A stretch of DNA of 64,000 bases. Source: Bacillus coahuilensis m4-4 (GTDB lineage Bacteria; Bacillota; Bacilli; Bacillales; Bacillaceae_K). Positions 21,693-30,430 of this stretch are shown piece by piece. How positions within the stretch are numbered: the stretch's first letter is position 1; every line of letters starts with the position of its first letter. The position numbers were made by a program, and so were the translations under genes. Where the stretch lies: NCBI RefSeq assembly GCF_000171615.1, contig NZ_ABFU01000064.1, forward strand, positions 1-64,000, given 5' to 3'. A model generated the notes under the pieces. That model saw nothing but the letters and a program-made list of their open reading frames with translations. It was not told the origin of the DNA and did not search any database.

Positions 21693-22313
21693 ATGTATCT
21701 CATGAAGCATACTGGTTGGGTGGAAGTTATTTGCGGAAGCATGTTCTCAGGAAAATCCGAAGAACTGATTCGCCGAGTAAGACGCACTCAATTCGCAAAA
21801 CAATCTTTAATGGTTTTCAAGCCCAAGGTGGATAACCGATACAGTGAGGAATCCGTTGTGTCTCATAACGGCACGTCTGTTATGGCAAAACCGGTTGAGC
21901 ATTCTTCTATTATTTTAGATACCGTAACAGCTGATATCGATGTCGTAGCCATTGACGAAGTCCAATTTTTTGACGAAAACATCGTAAACGTCGTTGAAAA
22001 ACTTGCGAATACAGGACACCGTGTCATCTTGGCCGGACTAGACCAAGATTTCAGAGGAGAACCATTTGGCCCAATGCCCGCCCTGATGGCCATAGCGGAG
22101 CAAGTAACCAAACTACAAGCTGTATGCGCAGTTTGCGGCTCTCCTGCAAGTCGCACTCAGCGCCTCATCAATGGCGATCCTGCGTGCTACGATGATCCAA
22201 TCATCCTAGTTGGCGCATCAGAAGCATATGAGCCGCGATGCCGTCATCATCACGAAGTTCCAACAGGTGTTAGCGCCGGACTCGAGAACGTACGCTCACT
22301 AAACGGAGAATAA
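21693..22313 (+). CDS. tdk: thymidine kinase
   Basis: 206 residues, type II thymidine kinase (DNA-precursor salvage). P-loop [14 protein letters not shown] (residues 15-22 onwards), Walker B/catalytic DEVQFFD, lasso region, zinc ligands in CAVCG and the C-terminal RCRHHHEV. The start has GGAAGGAGAGG upstream; a second ATG three codons on (MKHTGWVEV) is also possible. Between rpmE and prfA as in B. subtilis. A wobble-containing terminator follows. Confidence 0.95.
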   Translation: MYLMKHTGWVEVICGSMFSGKSEELIRRVRRTQFAKQSLMVFKPKVDNRYSEESVVSHNGTSVMAKPVEHSSIILDTVTADIDVVAIDEVQFFDENIVNVVEKLANTGHRVILAGLDQDFRGEPFGPMPALMAIAEQVTKLQAVCAVCGSPASRTQRLINGDPACYDDPIILVGASEAYEPRCRHHHEVPTGVSAGLENVRSLNGE

Positions 22314-22336
22314 TACTTTCTTTTATAGTCACTGGT

Positions 22337-22366
22337 AAACCGTCATCCTTAGGATGGCGGTTTTTT
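22337..22366 (+). terminator. terminator after tdk
   Basis: AAACCGTCATCC (22337-22348) pairs with GGATGGCGGTTT (22352-22363) with one G-U pair, then a T-run. Confidence 0.85.
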
Positions 22367-22417
22367 CGATTGGGATGGGAGTATTAGATGGAGAAGGTAT
22401 ATGTAAAGTAAAGGAGT

Positions 22418-22614
22418 GCACGCAAGAGGCTTGGGGCCGCACGCAAAAGGCGGAAAAGTGCACGCAAACAGTCGAAAAGTGAACGCAAACGAGCTAGAGC
22501 CGCACGCAAAAAAGGGAAGTGAACGCAAGCGACCTGAAACCGCACGCAAAAGGCGGAAAAGTGCACGCAAACAGTCGAAAAGTGAACGCAAACGGGCTAG
22601 AGCCGCACGCAACT
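22418..22614 (+). repeat. 21-bp intergenic array C
   Basis: Ten units with cores at 22418, 22439, 22460, 22481, 22502, 22521, 22542, 22563, 22584 and 22605. Cores are GCACGCAA, with GAACGCAA at three positions. Units from 22460 repeat from 22563, so a 103-bp higher-order period is seen here too. To the right (22620-22790) the strand is almost free of G and rich in C (CCCCACCTCC, CCACCACCAAACCCACTCC). Confidence 0.92.
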
Positions 22615-22806
22615 CGTCGCCCATAGTACTTCACCAAAAAATCAAATCTAATACCCCACCTCCTGTCAACCCTTCCTTAAAAATTCCATCACTCTCTACA
22701 CCTACTATTCCAAGTAGTTAACCCCACCCTCTCCCACCACCAAACCCACTCCTGACCGCATACTCCCAACACTTCCGGGCACCCTATACAAAGGAGGGAT
22801 CGACCC

Positions 22807-23241
22807 ATGAAAAAAACATATTGGATGAGTTTAACTGTGATCTTACTTCTACTCGGAGCATGTGGAGCTGAGGAAGACTCTATGTTTTCCAGAAACGATC
22901 AGGAAGGAACTCAGTTTGTAGACAATGATGTAGTTGGCCATAATGAAGAAGATTGGCCAACGGCACGGACACAGACGAATCAAAATCCGAATTTTATTGA
23001 TTTGTCCGAGAATCAGCCGACTCTTGGGACTGATGTGGATAAGGCGAGGGAGACGATTGCAGAGCTAACGCCTTATGAAGCCGATGAGGTTTGGATAAAT
23101 GGCGGACAGATGTGGGTAACCGTTCATACGAATAAAAATCTTACTTCGGTGACGCGCGATAATGAGGAAGCGGAACTACATGATACGCTAACCAGAGCAC
23201 TGCCTCGCTATAAAATTCATGTAGAGTTAAAAGAAAAATAA
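22807..23241 (+). CDS. putative lipoprotein, YhcN/YlaJ-like
   Basis: 144 residues. A signal peptide ends in the lipobox LLGAC (Cys19), so it should be lipid-anchored outside the membrane. The middle is acidic and Asn/Gln-rich; the C-terminal half (DKARETIAELTPYEADEVWINGGQMWVTVHT) resembles the YhcN/YlaJ spore lipoprotein domain in style, but the match is weak and from memory. It sits alone between array C and a DMT transporter. GGAGGGATCG is the ribosome binding site. Function unknown. Confidence 0.6.
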   Translation: MKKTYWMSLTVILLLLGACGAEEDSMFSRNDQEGTQFVDNDVVGHNEEDWPTARTQTNQNPNFIDLSENQPTLGTDVDKARETIAELTPYEADEVWINGGQMWVTVHTNKNLTSVTRDNEEAELHDTLTRALPRYKIHVELKEK

Positions 23242-23243
23242 GG

Positions 23244-23272
23244 GTCAGATCCCAAGTGGTCTGGCTTTTTTT
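23244..23272 (+). terminator. terminator after the lipoprotein gene
   Basis: GTCAGATCC pairs with GGTCTGGC using two G-U pairs, followed by seven T. Confidence 0.65.
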
Positions 23273-23420
23273 GTCATCTTTCTTCTCCATATTTCACGAT
23301 CTTGTAAGCTGAAAATCTCTTCCATTTTTCTCTAGTATTTTTACATGGGAGGGCGTATGATGGATGTATTGATTTATTTCGGTGTTCGGAATTCAGGAAT
23401 TGGAATGGGGGAGTAGAGGC

Positions 23421-24314
23421 ATGGGAAAGAGAGAGATGACTGCACTATTTGTATTGGCTTCCCTGTGGGGAACTTCTTTTTTGTTTATTCGGATTGCATC
23501 TCCTGCAGTAGGGCCTTTCTTAACGATGGAGATCCGGGTGTTTATTGGATTTTTAGTAATGTTTCTACTCGCAAAGGGAATGAACAAGACCCTGCAGATC
23601 AAAAAATACTGGAAGCACTTTCTTATAATCGGAACGGTGAATGCAGCCATCCCCTTTACCCTTATTGCCATAGCAGCACTTGAGCTGAATGCGAGTATGA
23701 CGAGTATATTAAATTCGACCACTCCTCTTTTTGGAGCTCTCGTTGCCTGGGTGTTTCTTGGTGAGCGGTTTACTGTACAAAAGGGCATAGGAATGGCGCT
23801 TGGAATGGGTGGTGTGATTGCGCTTGTTGGGTGGAATAGTATTCCTGTGACGTGGATTGTCATATTATCTGCATCCTGTAGTATTTTAGCGGCGTTATCG
23901 TATGCGATTGCGGGAGTTTACATAAAGAAGCATTTACAAGGTGTGGATTCTTTTTCGATGTCTGTTGGTCAGCAATTGGCGGCAAGTTTACTATTGTTCC
24001 CCTTTATTTTTATCCCTACTGGTGAGAAGACGTGGTCCCCTGAAGTGGTGTTCAGTCTCCTGTCCCTTGGGGTGTTGGCCACGGCCATTGCGTATTTATT
24101 TTACTTTTATTTGATTGAGCATGCGGGACCGACGAATACGCTGACGGTCACGTTCCTTGTTCCGTTATTCGGTGTGTTCTGGGGAGCGATTTTCCTAAAT
24201 GAACCCATCACAGTAGGCACCATAGTAGGATTAGCGCTTATATTAAGTAGTATCGGGTTTATTACAGGGGCAAAGCTTGTCAAAGTCAGCAGAAGCGAGG
24301 AAAGTCGAGTGTAG
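23421..24314 (+). CDS. EamA/DMT family transporter
   Basis: 297 residues, about ten membrane helices arranged as two EamA repeats (residues about 8-140 and 152-285); SLWGTSFLFIRIA, the first-repeat end TTPLFGALVAWVFLGERFT and second-repeat end FLVPLFGVFWGAIFLNEPIT are hallmarks of the drug/metabolite transporter superfamily. The ATG at 23421 follows GGGGGAGTAGAGG. Substrate unknown; amino-acid or metabolite export is common for the family. Monocistronic by its surroundings. Confidence 0.85.
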   Translation: MGKREMTALFVLASLWGTSFLFIRIASPAVGPFLTMEIRVFIGFLVMFLLAKGMNKTLQIKKYWKHFLIIGTVNAAIPFTLIAIAALELNASMTSILNSTTPLFGALVAWVFLGERFTVQKGIGMALGMGGVIALVGWNSIPVTWIVILSASCSILAALSYAIAGVYIKKHLQGVDSFSMSVGQQLAASLLLFPFIFIPTGEKTWSPEVVFSLLSLGVLATAIAYLFYFYLIEHAGPTNTLTVTFLVPLFGVFWGAIFLNEPITVGTIVGLALILSSIGFITGAKLVKVSRSEESRV

Positions 24315-24322
24315 GACATATA

Positions 24323-24351
24323 TTGAGTTTGCTGAGCGTATATACTATACT
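24323..24351 (+). promoter_or_regulatory. prfA promoter
   Basis: TTGAGT (24323-24328), 17-base spacer, TATACT (24346-24351), 30 bases before the prfA ribosome binding site. Confidence 0.75.
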
Positions 24352-24386
24352 TATACTGTTATGGACTAAAATTGAGGTGAAGTTCT

Positions 24387-25457
24387 ATGTTTGATCGTTT
24401 ACAAGCCGTAGAAGATCGATATGATAAATTAAATGAACTCTTGAGTGATCCTGAGGTTGTGAGTGACCCGAAGAAGCTTCGTGAGTACTCAAAAGAGCAA
24501 TCTGGCCATCAGGCAACGGTGGAAGCGTACCGTGAATATAAGGATGCGAAAGAGCAATACAATGATGCAAAACAAATGCTAGAAGATAAGCTAGATCCTG
24601 AAATGCGTGAAATGGTTAAAGAAGAGATTTCAGAGCTTGAAGAGCAGATTGAATCCCTAGAAGAGCGTATGAAGATTCTTTTAATTCCAAAAGATCCGAA
24701 CGATGATAAGAACGTAATCATGGAGGTTCGAGGTGCTGCCGGTGGGGAAGAAGCGGCCTTATTTGCTGGAACTCTCTACCGTATGTATTCTCGCTTTGCG
24801 GAGATGCAAGGCTGGAAGACAGAGGTTATTGAGTCTTCTCCAACAGGTTTAGGTGGATACAAAGAGATTATCTTTATGATTAACGGGAATGGTGCGTTTT
24901 CTAAAATGAAATACGAAAACGGAGCGCACCGTGTACAGCGCGTACCAGAAACAGAATCTGGTGGACGTATTCATACATCGACTGCGACAGTGGCTTGTCT
25001 TCCAGAAGCAGAAGAAGTAGAAATTGAAATTCATGATAAGGATATCCGCGTGGACACATTCGCTTCAAGTGGACCGGGAGGACAAAGTGTTAACACGACG
25101 ATGTCAGCTGTTCGTTTAACGCATCTTCCGACTGGAACCGTTGTATCGTGTCAGGACGAGAAATCTCAAATCAAAAACAAAGAAAAAGCGATGAAGGTTT
25201 TACGTGCTCGTGTATACGATAAATTCCAGCAGGAAGCACAAGCGGAGTACGATGCTCAGCGTAAATCTGCCGTTGGTTCTGGGGACCGTTCTGAGCGTAT
25301 CCGTACGTATAACTTCCCGCAAAACCGTGTAACGGATCACCGTATTGGTTTAACGATTCAAAAGCTTGATCAAATTCTTGAAGGAAAAATGGATGAAGTG
25401 ATCGATGCACTAATCCTAGAGGATCAATCAAGCAAGCTTGAAAGTATGGAAGATTAA
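24387..25457 (+). CDS. prfA: peptide chain release factor 1
   Basis: 356 residues. Recognises UAA and UAG in the A site. The GGQ motif lies in [12 protein letters not shown]; the decoding region is [19 protein letters not shown], where the RF1 P-x-T tripeptide is PTGT-like; the N-terminal coiled domain is complete. GAGGTG is the ribosome binding site. It is followed two bases later by prmC, the enzyme that methylates its GGQ glutamine. Confidence 0.96.
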   Translation: MFDRLQAVEDRYDKLNELLSDPEVVSDPKKLREYSKEQSGHQATVEAYREYKDAKEQYNDAKQMLEDKLDPEMREMVKEEISELEEQIESLEERMKILLIPKDPNDDKNVIMEVRGAAGGEEAALFAGTLYRMYSRFAEMQGWKTEVIESSPTGLGGYKEIIFMINGNGAFSKMKYENGAHRVQRVPETESGGRIHTSTATVACLPEAEEVEIEIHDKDIRVDTFASSGPGGQSVNTTMSAVRLTHLPTGTVVSCQDEKSQIKNKEKAMKVLRARVYDKFQQEAQAEYDAQRKSAVGSGDRSERIRTYNFPQNRVTDHRIGLTIQKLDQILEGKMDEVIDALILEDQSSKLESMED

Positions 25458-25459
25458 GG

Positions 25460-26317
25460 ATGAAGATTTTTGAGGCCCTCCGCTGGGCTTCTTCTTTTTT
25501 AGAGGAGAACAGCCGAGACAAGAATGTGGGCGAGCTATATTTGCAGCATCTTTTAGACTGGAGTCGTTCAAAACTTCTCGCAGAGCAGCAGCTTCTACTC
25601 GATGAATCCATCCGAGAGCTTTTTGTAAAAGGGGTTAAAGACCACGTGTCAGGCATTCCTATTCAGCACATCATAGGTTACGAGGAATTTTACGGAAGGT
25701 GCTACAAGGTGAATCGCCATGTATTGATTCCACGACCGGAAACAGAAGAATTGGTGTATCATACGCTAGAAAAAATCTCGGATTTGTTTAAAGCTACTGG
25801 AACTGCATTAACCTTAGCGGATATTGGAACAGGTAGTGGGGCCATCGCTATTTCTATGAAGCTTGAGCGTCCTACCCTTCAAGTGTATGCGAGTGACCTT
25901 CATGAGGAGGCTCTTCAGGTTGCAAAGGAAAATGCGGACCGATTAGGTGCTGAGGTTCATTTTACCCAAGGCAACTTGCTTCATCCCATAATGGAAAGAG
26001 GAGTCAAGCTAGATGTGATGCTTTCTAATCCTCCATATATTCCTGAAGGGGATAAAGAGTGGATGAGTGAAGTAGTAACAGAGCATGAGCCTCATTCGGC
26101 TTTGTTTGCTGGTGCTGACGGAATGGTGCTGTATCGGCAGTTTATGGAGGAGCTTCCCCTTGTGATGAACTCTCCTGGACTCATTGGTTTTGAAGTCGGA
26201 ACGGGGCAAGGAGAAGCTGTCCGTGACCTCCTGCAACAAACCTTTCCTTCTGCTAGGTCTAAAGTGGTGTTTGATATAAACGGCAAAGACCGCATGGTTT
26301 TTTGTGAGATCCTGTAA
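25460..26317 (+). CDS. prmC: release factor glutamine methyltransferase
   Basis: 285 residues. SAM-dependent N5-glutamine methyltransferase for the GGQ motif of RF1/RF2. N-terminal helical substrate-binding part (residues 1-80), then the Rossmann methyltransferase with ADIGTGSGAIAIS (SAM loop) and the catalytic NPPY in MLSNPPYIPEG. Starts two bases after the prfA stop, so translation is coupled. A perfect 13-bp terminator follows. Confidence 0.95.
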   Translation: MKIFEALRWASSFLEENSRDKNVGELYLQHLLDWSRSKLLAEQQLLLDESIRELFVKGVKDHVSGIPIQHIIGYEEFYGRCYKVNRHVLIPRPETEELVYHTLEKISDLFKATGTALTLADIGTGSGAIAISMKLERPTLQVYASDLHEEALQVAKENADRLGAEVHFTQGNLLHPIMERGVKLDVMLSNPPYIPEGDKEWMSEVVTEHEPHSALFAGADGMVLYRQFMEELPLVMNSPGLIGFEVGTGQGEAVRDLLQQTFPSARSKVVFDINGKDRMVFCEIL

Positions 26318-26349
26318 AAGAGAGCTTGAAGTTTTTCAAGCTCTCTTCT
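26318..26349 (+). terminator. terminator after prmC
   Basis: AAGAGAGCTTGAA pairs perfectly with TTCAAGCTCTCTT across GTTT. Confidence 0.85.
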
Positions 26350-26402
26350 TTAGTATGTGGTAACATAAATGGAGAAAAGCACCAAAAGAGTCGGAGGAGA
26401 AT

Positions 26403-27077
26403 ATGAAACATAGAATCATGTTAATTCTGATTGGAGGCTCCCTTCTTACGGGATGCCTGGAAGAAAAAGTAGATCAGATGACGACTACCGCAGAAGAAGA
26501 AAACCTTCTGAATGAAAATGAAATAGTAGAACAAGTTCCTGCTGGTGAGCTCCCTCAATATGAGCAAGAGGACGAGCAGCTGATGGGAGATGAACCGGGA
26601 GAATCTGATGAGGAGAAGGCCGAGAGCTTTTATCTTCCCTCTAAAACGAGTGTCGCGTATTTCGGTGCTTGCACAGAGGATGTAGAAGACAGAAGAGAAT
26701 ATAGTGTGGAATACAAGGACATTCAAGATGGCTATGTATCTGGTTTGATCCGAACCATTGATACAGCAGCGGTCCCGTTTGTTTTTTATGAAGATTCAAC
26801 TGGGCTTTATGAGGTGGATGCTCATCATGATAAAAAGCATCTTGTCTCCTATCCTGCAAAAAAGGGAAGCATCATGACCTATGAAATGCTTCAAAAAGAC
26901 TCTGAAAATGAAGCAGAATACTGGCTTACACGTAACATTGAAGTCCTTGAAGTGAAGGAAGGAAGTGTTGAGCTCCTTCATACGACAGAAGTGGAAGGCG
27001 TCATACTTGAACAAACGTGGGTGTTAGAGAAGCAAACGGGCTTTATTCAATTTAATGAGTATTGTATTCACAGGTAG
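26403..27077 (+). CDS. putative lipoprotein, unknown function
   Basis: 224 residues. Signal peptide with lipobox LLTGC (Cys18), then an acidic linker (residues 20-75, many Glu and Asp) and a globular C-terminal domain (residues about 80-224: KTSVAYFGACTEDVEDRREYS ... YWLTRNIEVLEVKEG ... WVLEKQTGFIQFNEYC). Presumably anchored to the outer face of the membrane. The ribosome binding site is GGAGGAGA. I do not recognise the family. It is followed 13 bases later by a small membrane protein, suggesting an operon. Confidence 0.7.
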   Translation: MKHRIMLILIGGSLLTGCLEEKVDQMTTTAEEENLLNENEIVEQVPAGELPQYEQEDEQLMGDEPGESDEEKAESFYLPSKTSVAYFGACTEDVEDRREYSVEYKDIQDGYVSGLIRTIDTAAVPFVFYEDSTGLYEVDAHHDKKHLVSYPAKKGSIMTYEMLQKDSENEAEYWLTRNIEVLEVKEGSVELLHTTEVEGVILEQTWVLEKQTGFIQFNEYCIHR

Positions 27078-27090
27078 GGGAGGCACACAA

Positions 27091-27282
27091 ATGAAAACAT
27101 GGATCTACAATCAACTTCACTGGATTATCGTCATCGCAATTGGATTAGGCTTTTTCGCTGGATATGACTTTTCACATTCCAAAGAGGATTTGGTTGCGTT
27201 GGTGTTTGGGGGAATAGGGCTGATTGGTTCTTTCGTTCTTGCGTTCATCGTTGAAAAGAAAAAACGTAGTGAGAATCAATAG
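27091..27282 (+). CDS. small two-helix membrane protein
   Basis: 63 residues with two predicted membrane helices (WIIVIAIGLGFFAGYDF and LVALVFGGIGLIGSFVLAFIV) and a charged cytoplasmic tail (EKKKRSENQ). The ribosome binding site is GGGGAGG. It begins 13 bases after the lipoprotein gene and precedes the spoIIR promoter. Function unknown. Confidence 0.6.
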   Translation: MKTWIYNQLHWIIVIAIGLGFFAGYDFSHSKEDLVALVFGGIGLIGSFVLAFIVEKKKRSENQ

Positions 27283-27333
27283 AGTTTAAGATTAATAGCG
27301 ATGTTATATGGCTTAAAATCTAGTAAAAAAAAT

Positions 27334-27363
27334 GTATTCTCCTAGTTTAAGACGGGAACATTT
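27334..27363 (+). promoter_or_regulatory. sigma-F promoter of spoIIR
   Basis: GTATT (27334-27338), exactly 15 bases, then GGGAACATTT (27354-27363). It fits the sigma-F consensus GYATA-N15-GGNNANAHTR with one mismatch in each element. spoIIR is a known forespore sigma-F gene. Confidence 0.75.
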
Positions 27364-27402
27364 TGTCCACACTGTTCTACTGAAGGGGACGGTGAGGAGA
27401 AA

Positions 27403-28139
27403 ATGAAACATCGAAAACAAATTGCTTGGTTGTACTTATTCCTTTTATCAGTTAGTACAGTCGTGAGTTTATATATACCACAAACGGAAAAAGCCGCTGA
27501 AGAGGTTGTGACCATACCAGATGAAGCTATTCGCTTACGAATTTTGGCAAACAGCGATCGTGATGCTGATCAAGAGCTGAAACATCTAATTCGCGATGAA
27601 GTAAATGCGAGCATTACGGAGTGGGTAGCAGAAATTGATAACTTAAATGAAGCACGAGCGCTACTCCAAACCAATCTCCCTAAAATTGAAGAGATTGCTG
27701 AAGAGAAAATGAATGAACTTGGTTTAAATCAAACCATTCATGTAGAATACGCAACGAACGTACAATTCCCAACAAAGCTCTACGGACAGTATTTATATCC
27801 GGCTGGAGAATATGAAGCTATACTGATCACCCTCGGAGAAGGGGACGGTTCAAATTGGTGGTGTGTACTATTCCCGCCGCTATGCTTCCTAGACTTTTCA
27901 AGTGGTACCGCAGTAAGTGAAGGGTTTGAAGAAGAGAAAAGGAGCCCCAATCTGATAAAGAAGCAGCTGAACAAGATTCCGAGCTTGAAGAAGATGTAGA
28001 ACAATTAACAGAAGAAGAGCAAGCGGAAGAAATGGTAGCCTATTTACAACAAGAAGCAGGCGTCTTTGTAGAAGAGAAAGAACCAAAAACAGAAGTGAAA
28101 TTCTTCTTGGTTGAATTTTTTGAGAAATTATTTGGGTAA
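27403..28139 (+). CDS. spoIIR: stage II sporulation protein R, frameshifted
   Basis: Forespore-secreted signal that activates the SpoIIGA protease and so pro-sigma-E in the mother cell. N-terminal signal anchor (IAWLYLFLLSVSTVVSLYI) and the conserved region IRLRILANSDRDADQELKHLIRD ... GNSNWWCVLFPPLCFLDFS-like GSNWWCVLFPPLCFLDF. The frame breaks in the C-run at 27945-27948; one more C continues as RSPQSDKEAAEQDSELEED and ends KFFLVEFFEKLFG at 28139, about 245 residues. Sigma-F promoter upstream; convergent terminator downstream. Confidence 0.92.
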
Positions 28140-28172
28140 GTGAAAAGGCTAACTTCATAAGTAATAGAGTAG

Positions 28173-28206
28173 AAAAGGACATCTAATCCTTGTTAGAAGT
28201 CCTTTT
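28173..28206. terminator. bidirectional terminator between convergent genes
   Basis: AAAAGGAC (28173-28180) pairs with GTCCTTTT (28199-28206), with inner TCTAA/TTAGA; T-runs result on both strands. It serves spoIIR (+) and the 28227 gene (-). Confidence 0.75.
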
Positions 28207-28226
28207 ACCATTTTGAATGAAATTTC

Positions 28227-28394
28227 TTACTCCGCCTCATGAATAACAGTCCAGTCGTCTTGGAAATCAACAGGTCGATGTGCCTGTATCATTCTAGATG
28301 TTTTAAAGTCTTCAATAATACACTTATTGCCCACAACCTTTAATCTTCCTACTCGACCATCCACTTTATGCCTTACAATATCACCGTGTTTCAT
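28227..28394 (-). CDS. small KOW-like protein, unknown
   Basis: 55 residues (MKHGDIVRHKVDGRVGRLKVVGNKCIIEDF ... DDWTVIHEAE). Starts at 28394 with AGGTGA six bases upstream; the open frame extends further but without a start signal. The pattern GDIVRHKVDGRVGRLKVVGNKCIIED resembles short SH3/KOW-like beta barrels that bind nucleic acid or protein, but I cannot assign a family. It occupies the place between spoIIR and ywlB. Confidence 0.55.
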   Translation of the reverse strand: MKHGDIVRHKVDGRVGRLKVVGNKCIIEDFKTSRMIQAHRPVDFQDDWTVIHEAE

Positions 28395-28536
28395 TTGTTT
28401 CACCTGCCATTTCTTCTGTACATTGTAAGAGTTTATGCAGGCAGTAAACGAAGAGGCACCGTATTTTATAAAATAAAACAAAAGTCTTACAATACTAAAC
28501 AAAAGGACCTGTGGCAAATGCCTCAAGTCCTGAAGA

Positions 28537-29304
28537 TTACTCGGATTTCACTCCTGTATACATGTGAATCGCGTCACGCAAAAACACTGCTAAACCAGGC
28601 TTTCGCTTATCATAATACGCTGTAAATCGCTCATCATCTACATACATCTGAGCTACTCCCGCATGGGCCTCTTTCGAATACGTGGCCCAGTAAAAGCTTA
28701 GCCACTCACGGTGAAGCGCAGCTACCTTCTGAGCCTTGTCGCTCGTTGGGTCACCCGTTTCAAATGCCTCCTCTAAGCGGTCTAGAATTTCCTCACCAAG
28801 CTTTTCTGCTCGGGTAAACTCTTCTTGTGATAGCTTCTTCATCTTTACATTCGAAGCATCAACGGTTTCATCTCCATACTTCTCCCGTATTTCCTTCCCG
28901 TATTGCTTTTCGTTTTCTTCTATTAACTGTTCCTTCAAGCCTTCAAACTTTTCTTGATCACTCATCGTTCGTCTCCCTTCCTTACTCTCAATGGTTTTAT
29001 CCACATTGTTGATCAACTGATTGAGCTTAGCGCGCTTTGAGAGAAGCTGTTCGCGGTGGTCCTTTAGCGCCTCTACTTCATCAAATGTTGTGGAGGAAAG
29101 AATCTTTTTAATGCTCTCTAAATCCACCTCAAGTGCTCGGTAAAATAGAATTTGCTGGAGCCGGTCAACCTCCTCTTTGCCGTACACTCGGTATCCCGAT
29201 TCATTCATCCTAGCCGGCTTTAACAGATCAATTTCATCGTAATACCGAAGCGTTCGGCTCGTCACCCCGGCAAGAACCGCTAACTTGTTTATGGTATATT
29301 CCAT
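28537..29304 (-). CDS. MerR family regulator with TipAS-type domain
   Basis: 255 residues. N-terminal MerR DNA-binding domain (YTINKLAVLAGVTSRTLRYYDEIDLLKPARMNESGYRVYGKEEVDRL), a dimerising coiled coil (residues about 75-115), then a helical C-terminal TipAS-like antibiotic-recognition domain (AEKLGEEILDRLEEAF ... HREWLSFYWATYSKEAHAGVAQMYVDDERFTAYYDK). Proteins of this build (TipA, Mta) bind thiopeptides or other multi-ring drugs and activate resistance genes. ATG 29304 follows GGAGGGA. A 23-bp perfect dyad lies just upstream, so it is probably autoregulated. No efflux gene is adjacent. Confidence 0.9.
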   Translation of the reverse strand: MEYTINKLAVLAGVTSRTLRYYDEIDLLKPARMNESGYRVYGKEEVDRLQQILFYRALEVDLESIKKILSSTTFDEVEALKDHREQLLSKRAKLNQLINNVDKTIESKEGRRTMSDQEKFEGLKEQLIEENEKQYGKEIREKYGDETVDASNVKMKKLSQEEFTRAEKLGEEILDRLEEAFETGDPTSDKAQKVAALHREWLSFYWATYSKEAHAGVAQMYVDDERFTAYYDKRKPGLAVFLRDAIHMYTGVKSE

Positions 29305-29332
29305 CTCTTTCCCTCCTCGCATGTTCATCATA

Positions 29333-29355
29333 TACCTTTACGTTGCGTAAAGGTA
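29333..29355 (-). promoter_or_regulatory. MerR-type operator dyad
   Basis: TACCTTTACG (29333-29342) and CGTAAAGGTA (29346-29355) form a perfect 10-bp inverted repeat with a 3-base centre, 29 bases upstream of the MerR start. This is the usual size and place of a MerR operator within an over-spaced promoter. Confidence 0.75.
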
Positions 29356-29409
29356 AAGAGGGGGATGCGAAAAAAATGAGATTTTTTTTCTAAGGGAGAA
29401 TCGTGGAAT

Positions 29410-29874
29410 CTATTCTTCCGTCAGTACCAGCTGCCTGCTGAGTCCACAAAACCCTTCTCGTTCATAAAATATACGTGCTGCCTCATTAAATTCATACACA
29501 ACAAGCTCAATTCGGAAGACGCCCTGATCCTTCGCCCACGCTTTCATAATAGTGAGAAGTGACCGTCCAACCCCTCGTCCCTGGAATTCTGAGAGAACCG
29601 CAATATTATCAATATGAAGCCACGTTATCTCCCTCTGTACCCCAGCTGCTGGTTTAGATAAAATAAAGCCCTCAGCTACCCCAATGAGTCTGCCTTCTTC
29701 CTCTGCTACAAGAAATAATTTCTTAGGATCCAGGATCAAATCTAAAAAGTACCCCAAATCTCTAGGTTCACCTTCAGTAAACAATTCAGGATGCTTTAAT
29801 CTGTGCAACTCATCCAGTTCTCTATAAATTACTAGCAACTCTTTCATATCCTCTATCGTACCTTCCCGGATCAT
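29410..29874 (-). CDS. GNAT family N-acetyltransferase
   Basis: 154 residues, single GNAT domain. Acetyl-CoA binding motif A is IDNIAVLSEFQGRGVGRSLLTIMKAWAKDQG (Q/R-x-x-G-x-G/A at QGRGVG); motif B is EFNEAARIFYEREGF. AAGGTGAG precedes the ATG. The substrate cannot be inferred. Upstream of the MerR gene on the same strand, with 105 bases between them. Confidence 0.85.
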   Translation of the reverse strand: MIREGTIEDMKELLVIYRELDELHRLKHPELFTEGEPRDLGYFLDLILDPKKLFLVAEEEGRLIGVAEGFILSKPAAGVQREITWLHIDNIAVLSEFQGRGVGRSLLTIMKAWAKDQGVFRIELVVYEFNEAARIFYEREGFCGLSRQLVLTEE

Positions 29875-29998
29875 CTCACCTTCACCTCATCATTCTGCTA
29901 TCTTCTCTAAGAATCTATGAATCAAAAGGGAAAAATAGTTCTTTTCTCTATAAAAAATCATAGAAATAATGATAGATAACCTTTAGGAGGGAAATAGG

Positions 29999-30430
29999 AT
30001 GAACATTATTTTAGAAGCCAATGAGCATACTCTAGTAAATGTAGAAGAATTTTTACAAAAAGCAGGACTTGGAACGGAAGGATTAGGGGAAAGCGGAGCC
30101 GCGGTCCTTTATATAGAAAACGAACAAAGTGAAATTCAAGGAACACTTGCCATGGAAAAGCACGGAAACAAAGGGTTACTCAGATCCCTAGCCATTACCC
30201 AACAAATTTTTCCGGAGGACGTACTGACTTTATTTAAAACGATGTTTCTAACTGCGCAGAAGATGTCGGTTCATACCCTCTTCTTAACAAGCAATCGACA
30301 AGAATCTCTCCCATTCTTTGAGATGCTCGGCTTTGAACTAAGCGGAATAGACGAAGACATCGAAGAATTTGAGCATTTTGAACAATTATCCACTGTGGAT
30401 AACTACTACATTTTAAAGAAATTCTTATAA
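29999..30430 (+). CDS. ywlB: GNAT-like protein YwlB
   Basis: 143 residues. A weak GNAT-like fold (NEHTLVNVEEFLQKAGLGTEGL ... GLLRSLAITQQIFPEDVLTLFKTMFLTAQKMSVHTLFLTS ... LPFFEMLGFEL); the phosphate-binding Q-x-x-G-x-G loop is not evident, so catalytic activity is uncertain. Position directly before ywlC matches ywlB of B. subtilis. Good ribosome binding site AGGAGGG. The 3' end overlaps the start of the DnaA-box cluster. Confidence 0.7.
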   Translation: MNIILEANEHTLVNVEEFLQKAGLGTEGLGESGAAVLYIENEQSEIQGTLAMEKHGNKGLLRSLAITQQIFPEDVLTLFKTMFLTAQKMSVHTLFLTSNRQESLPFFEMLGFELSGIDEDIEEFEHFEQLSTVDNYYILKKFL

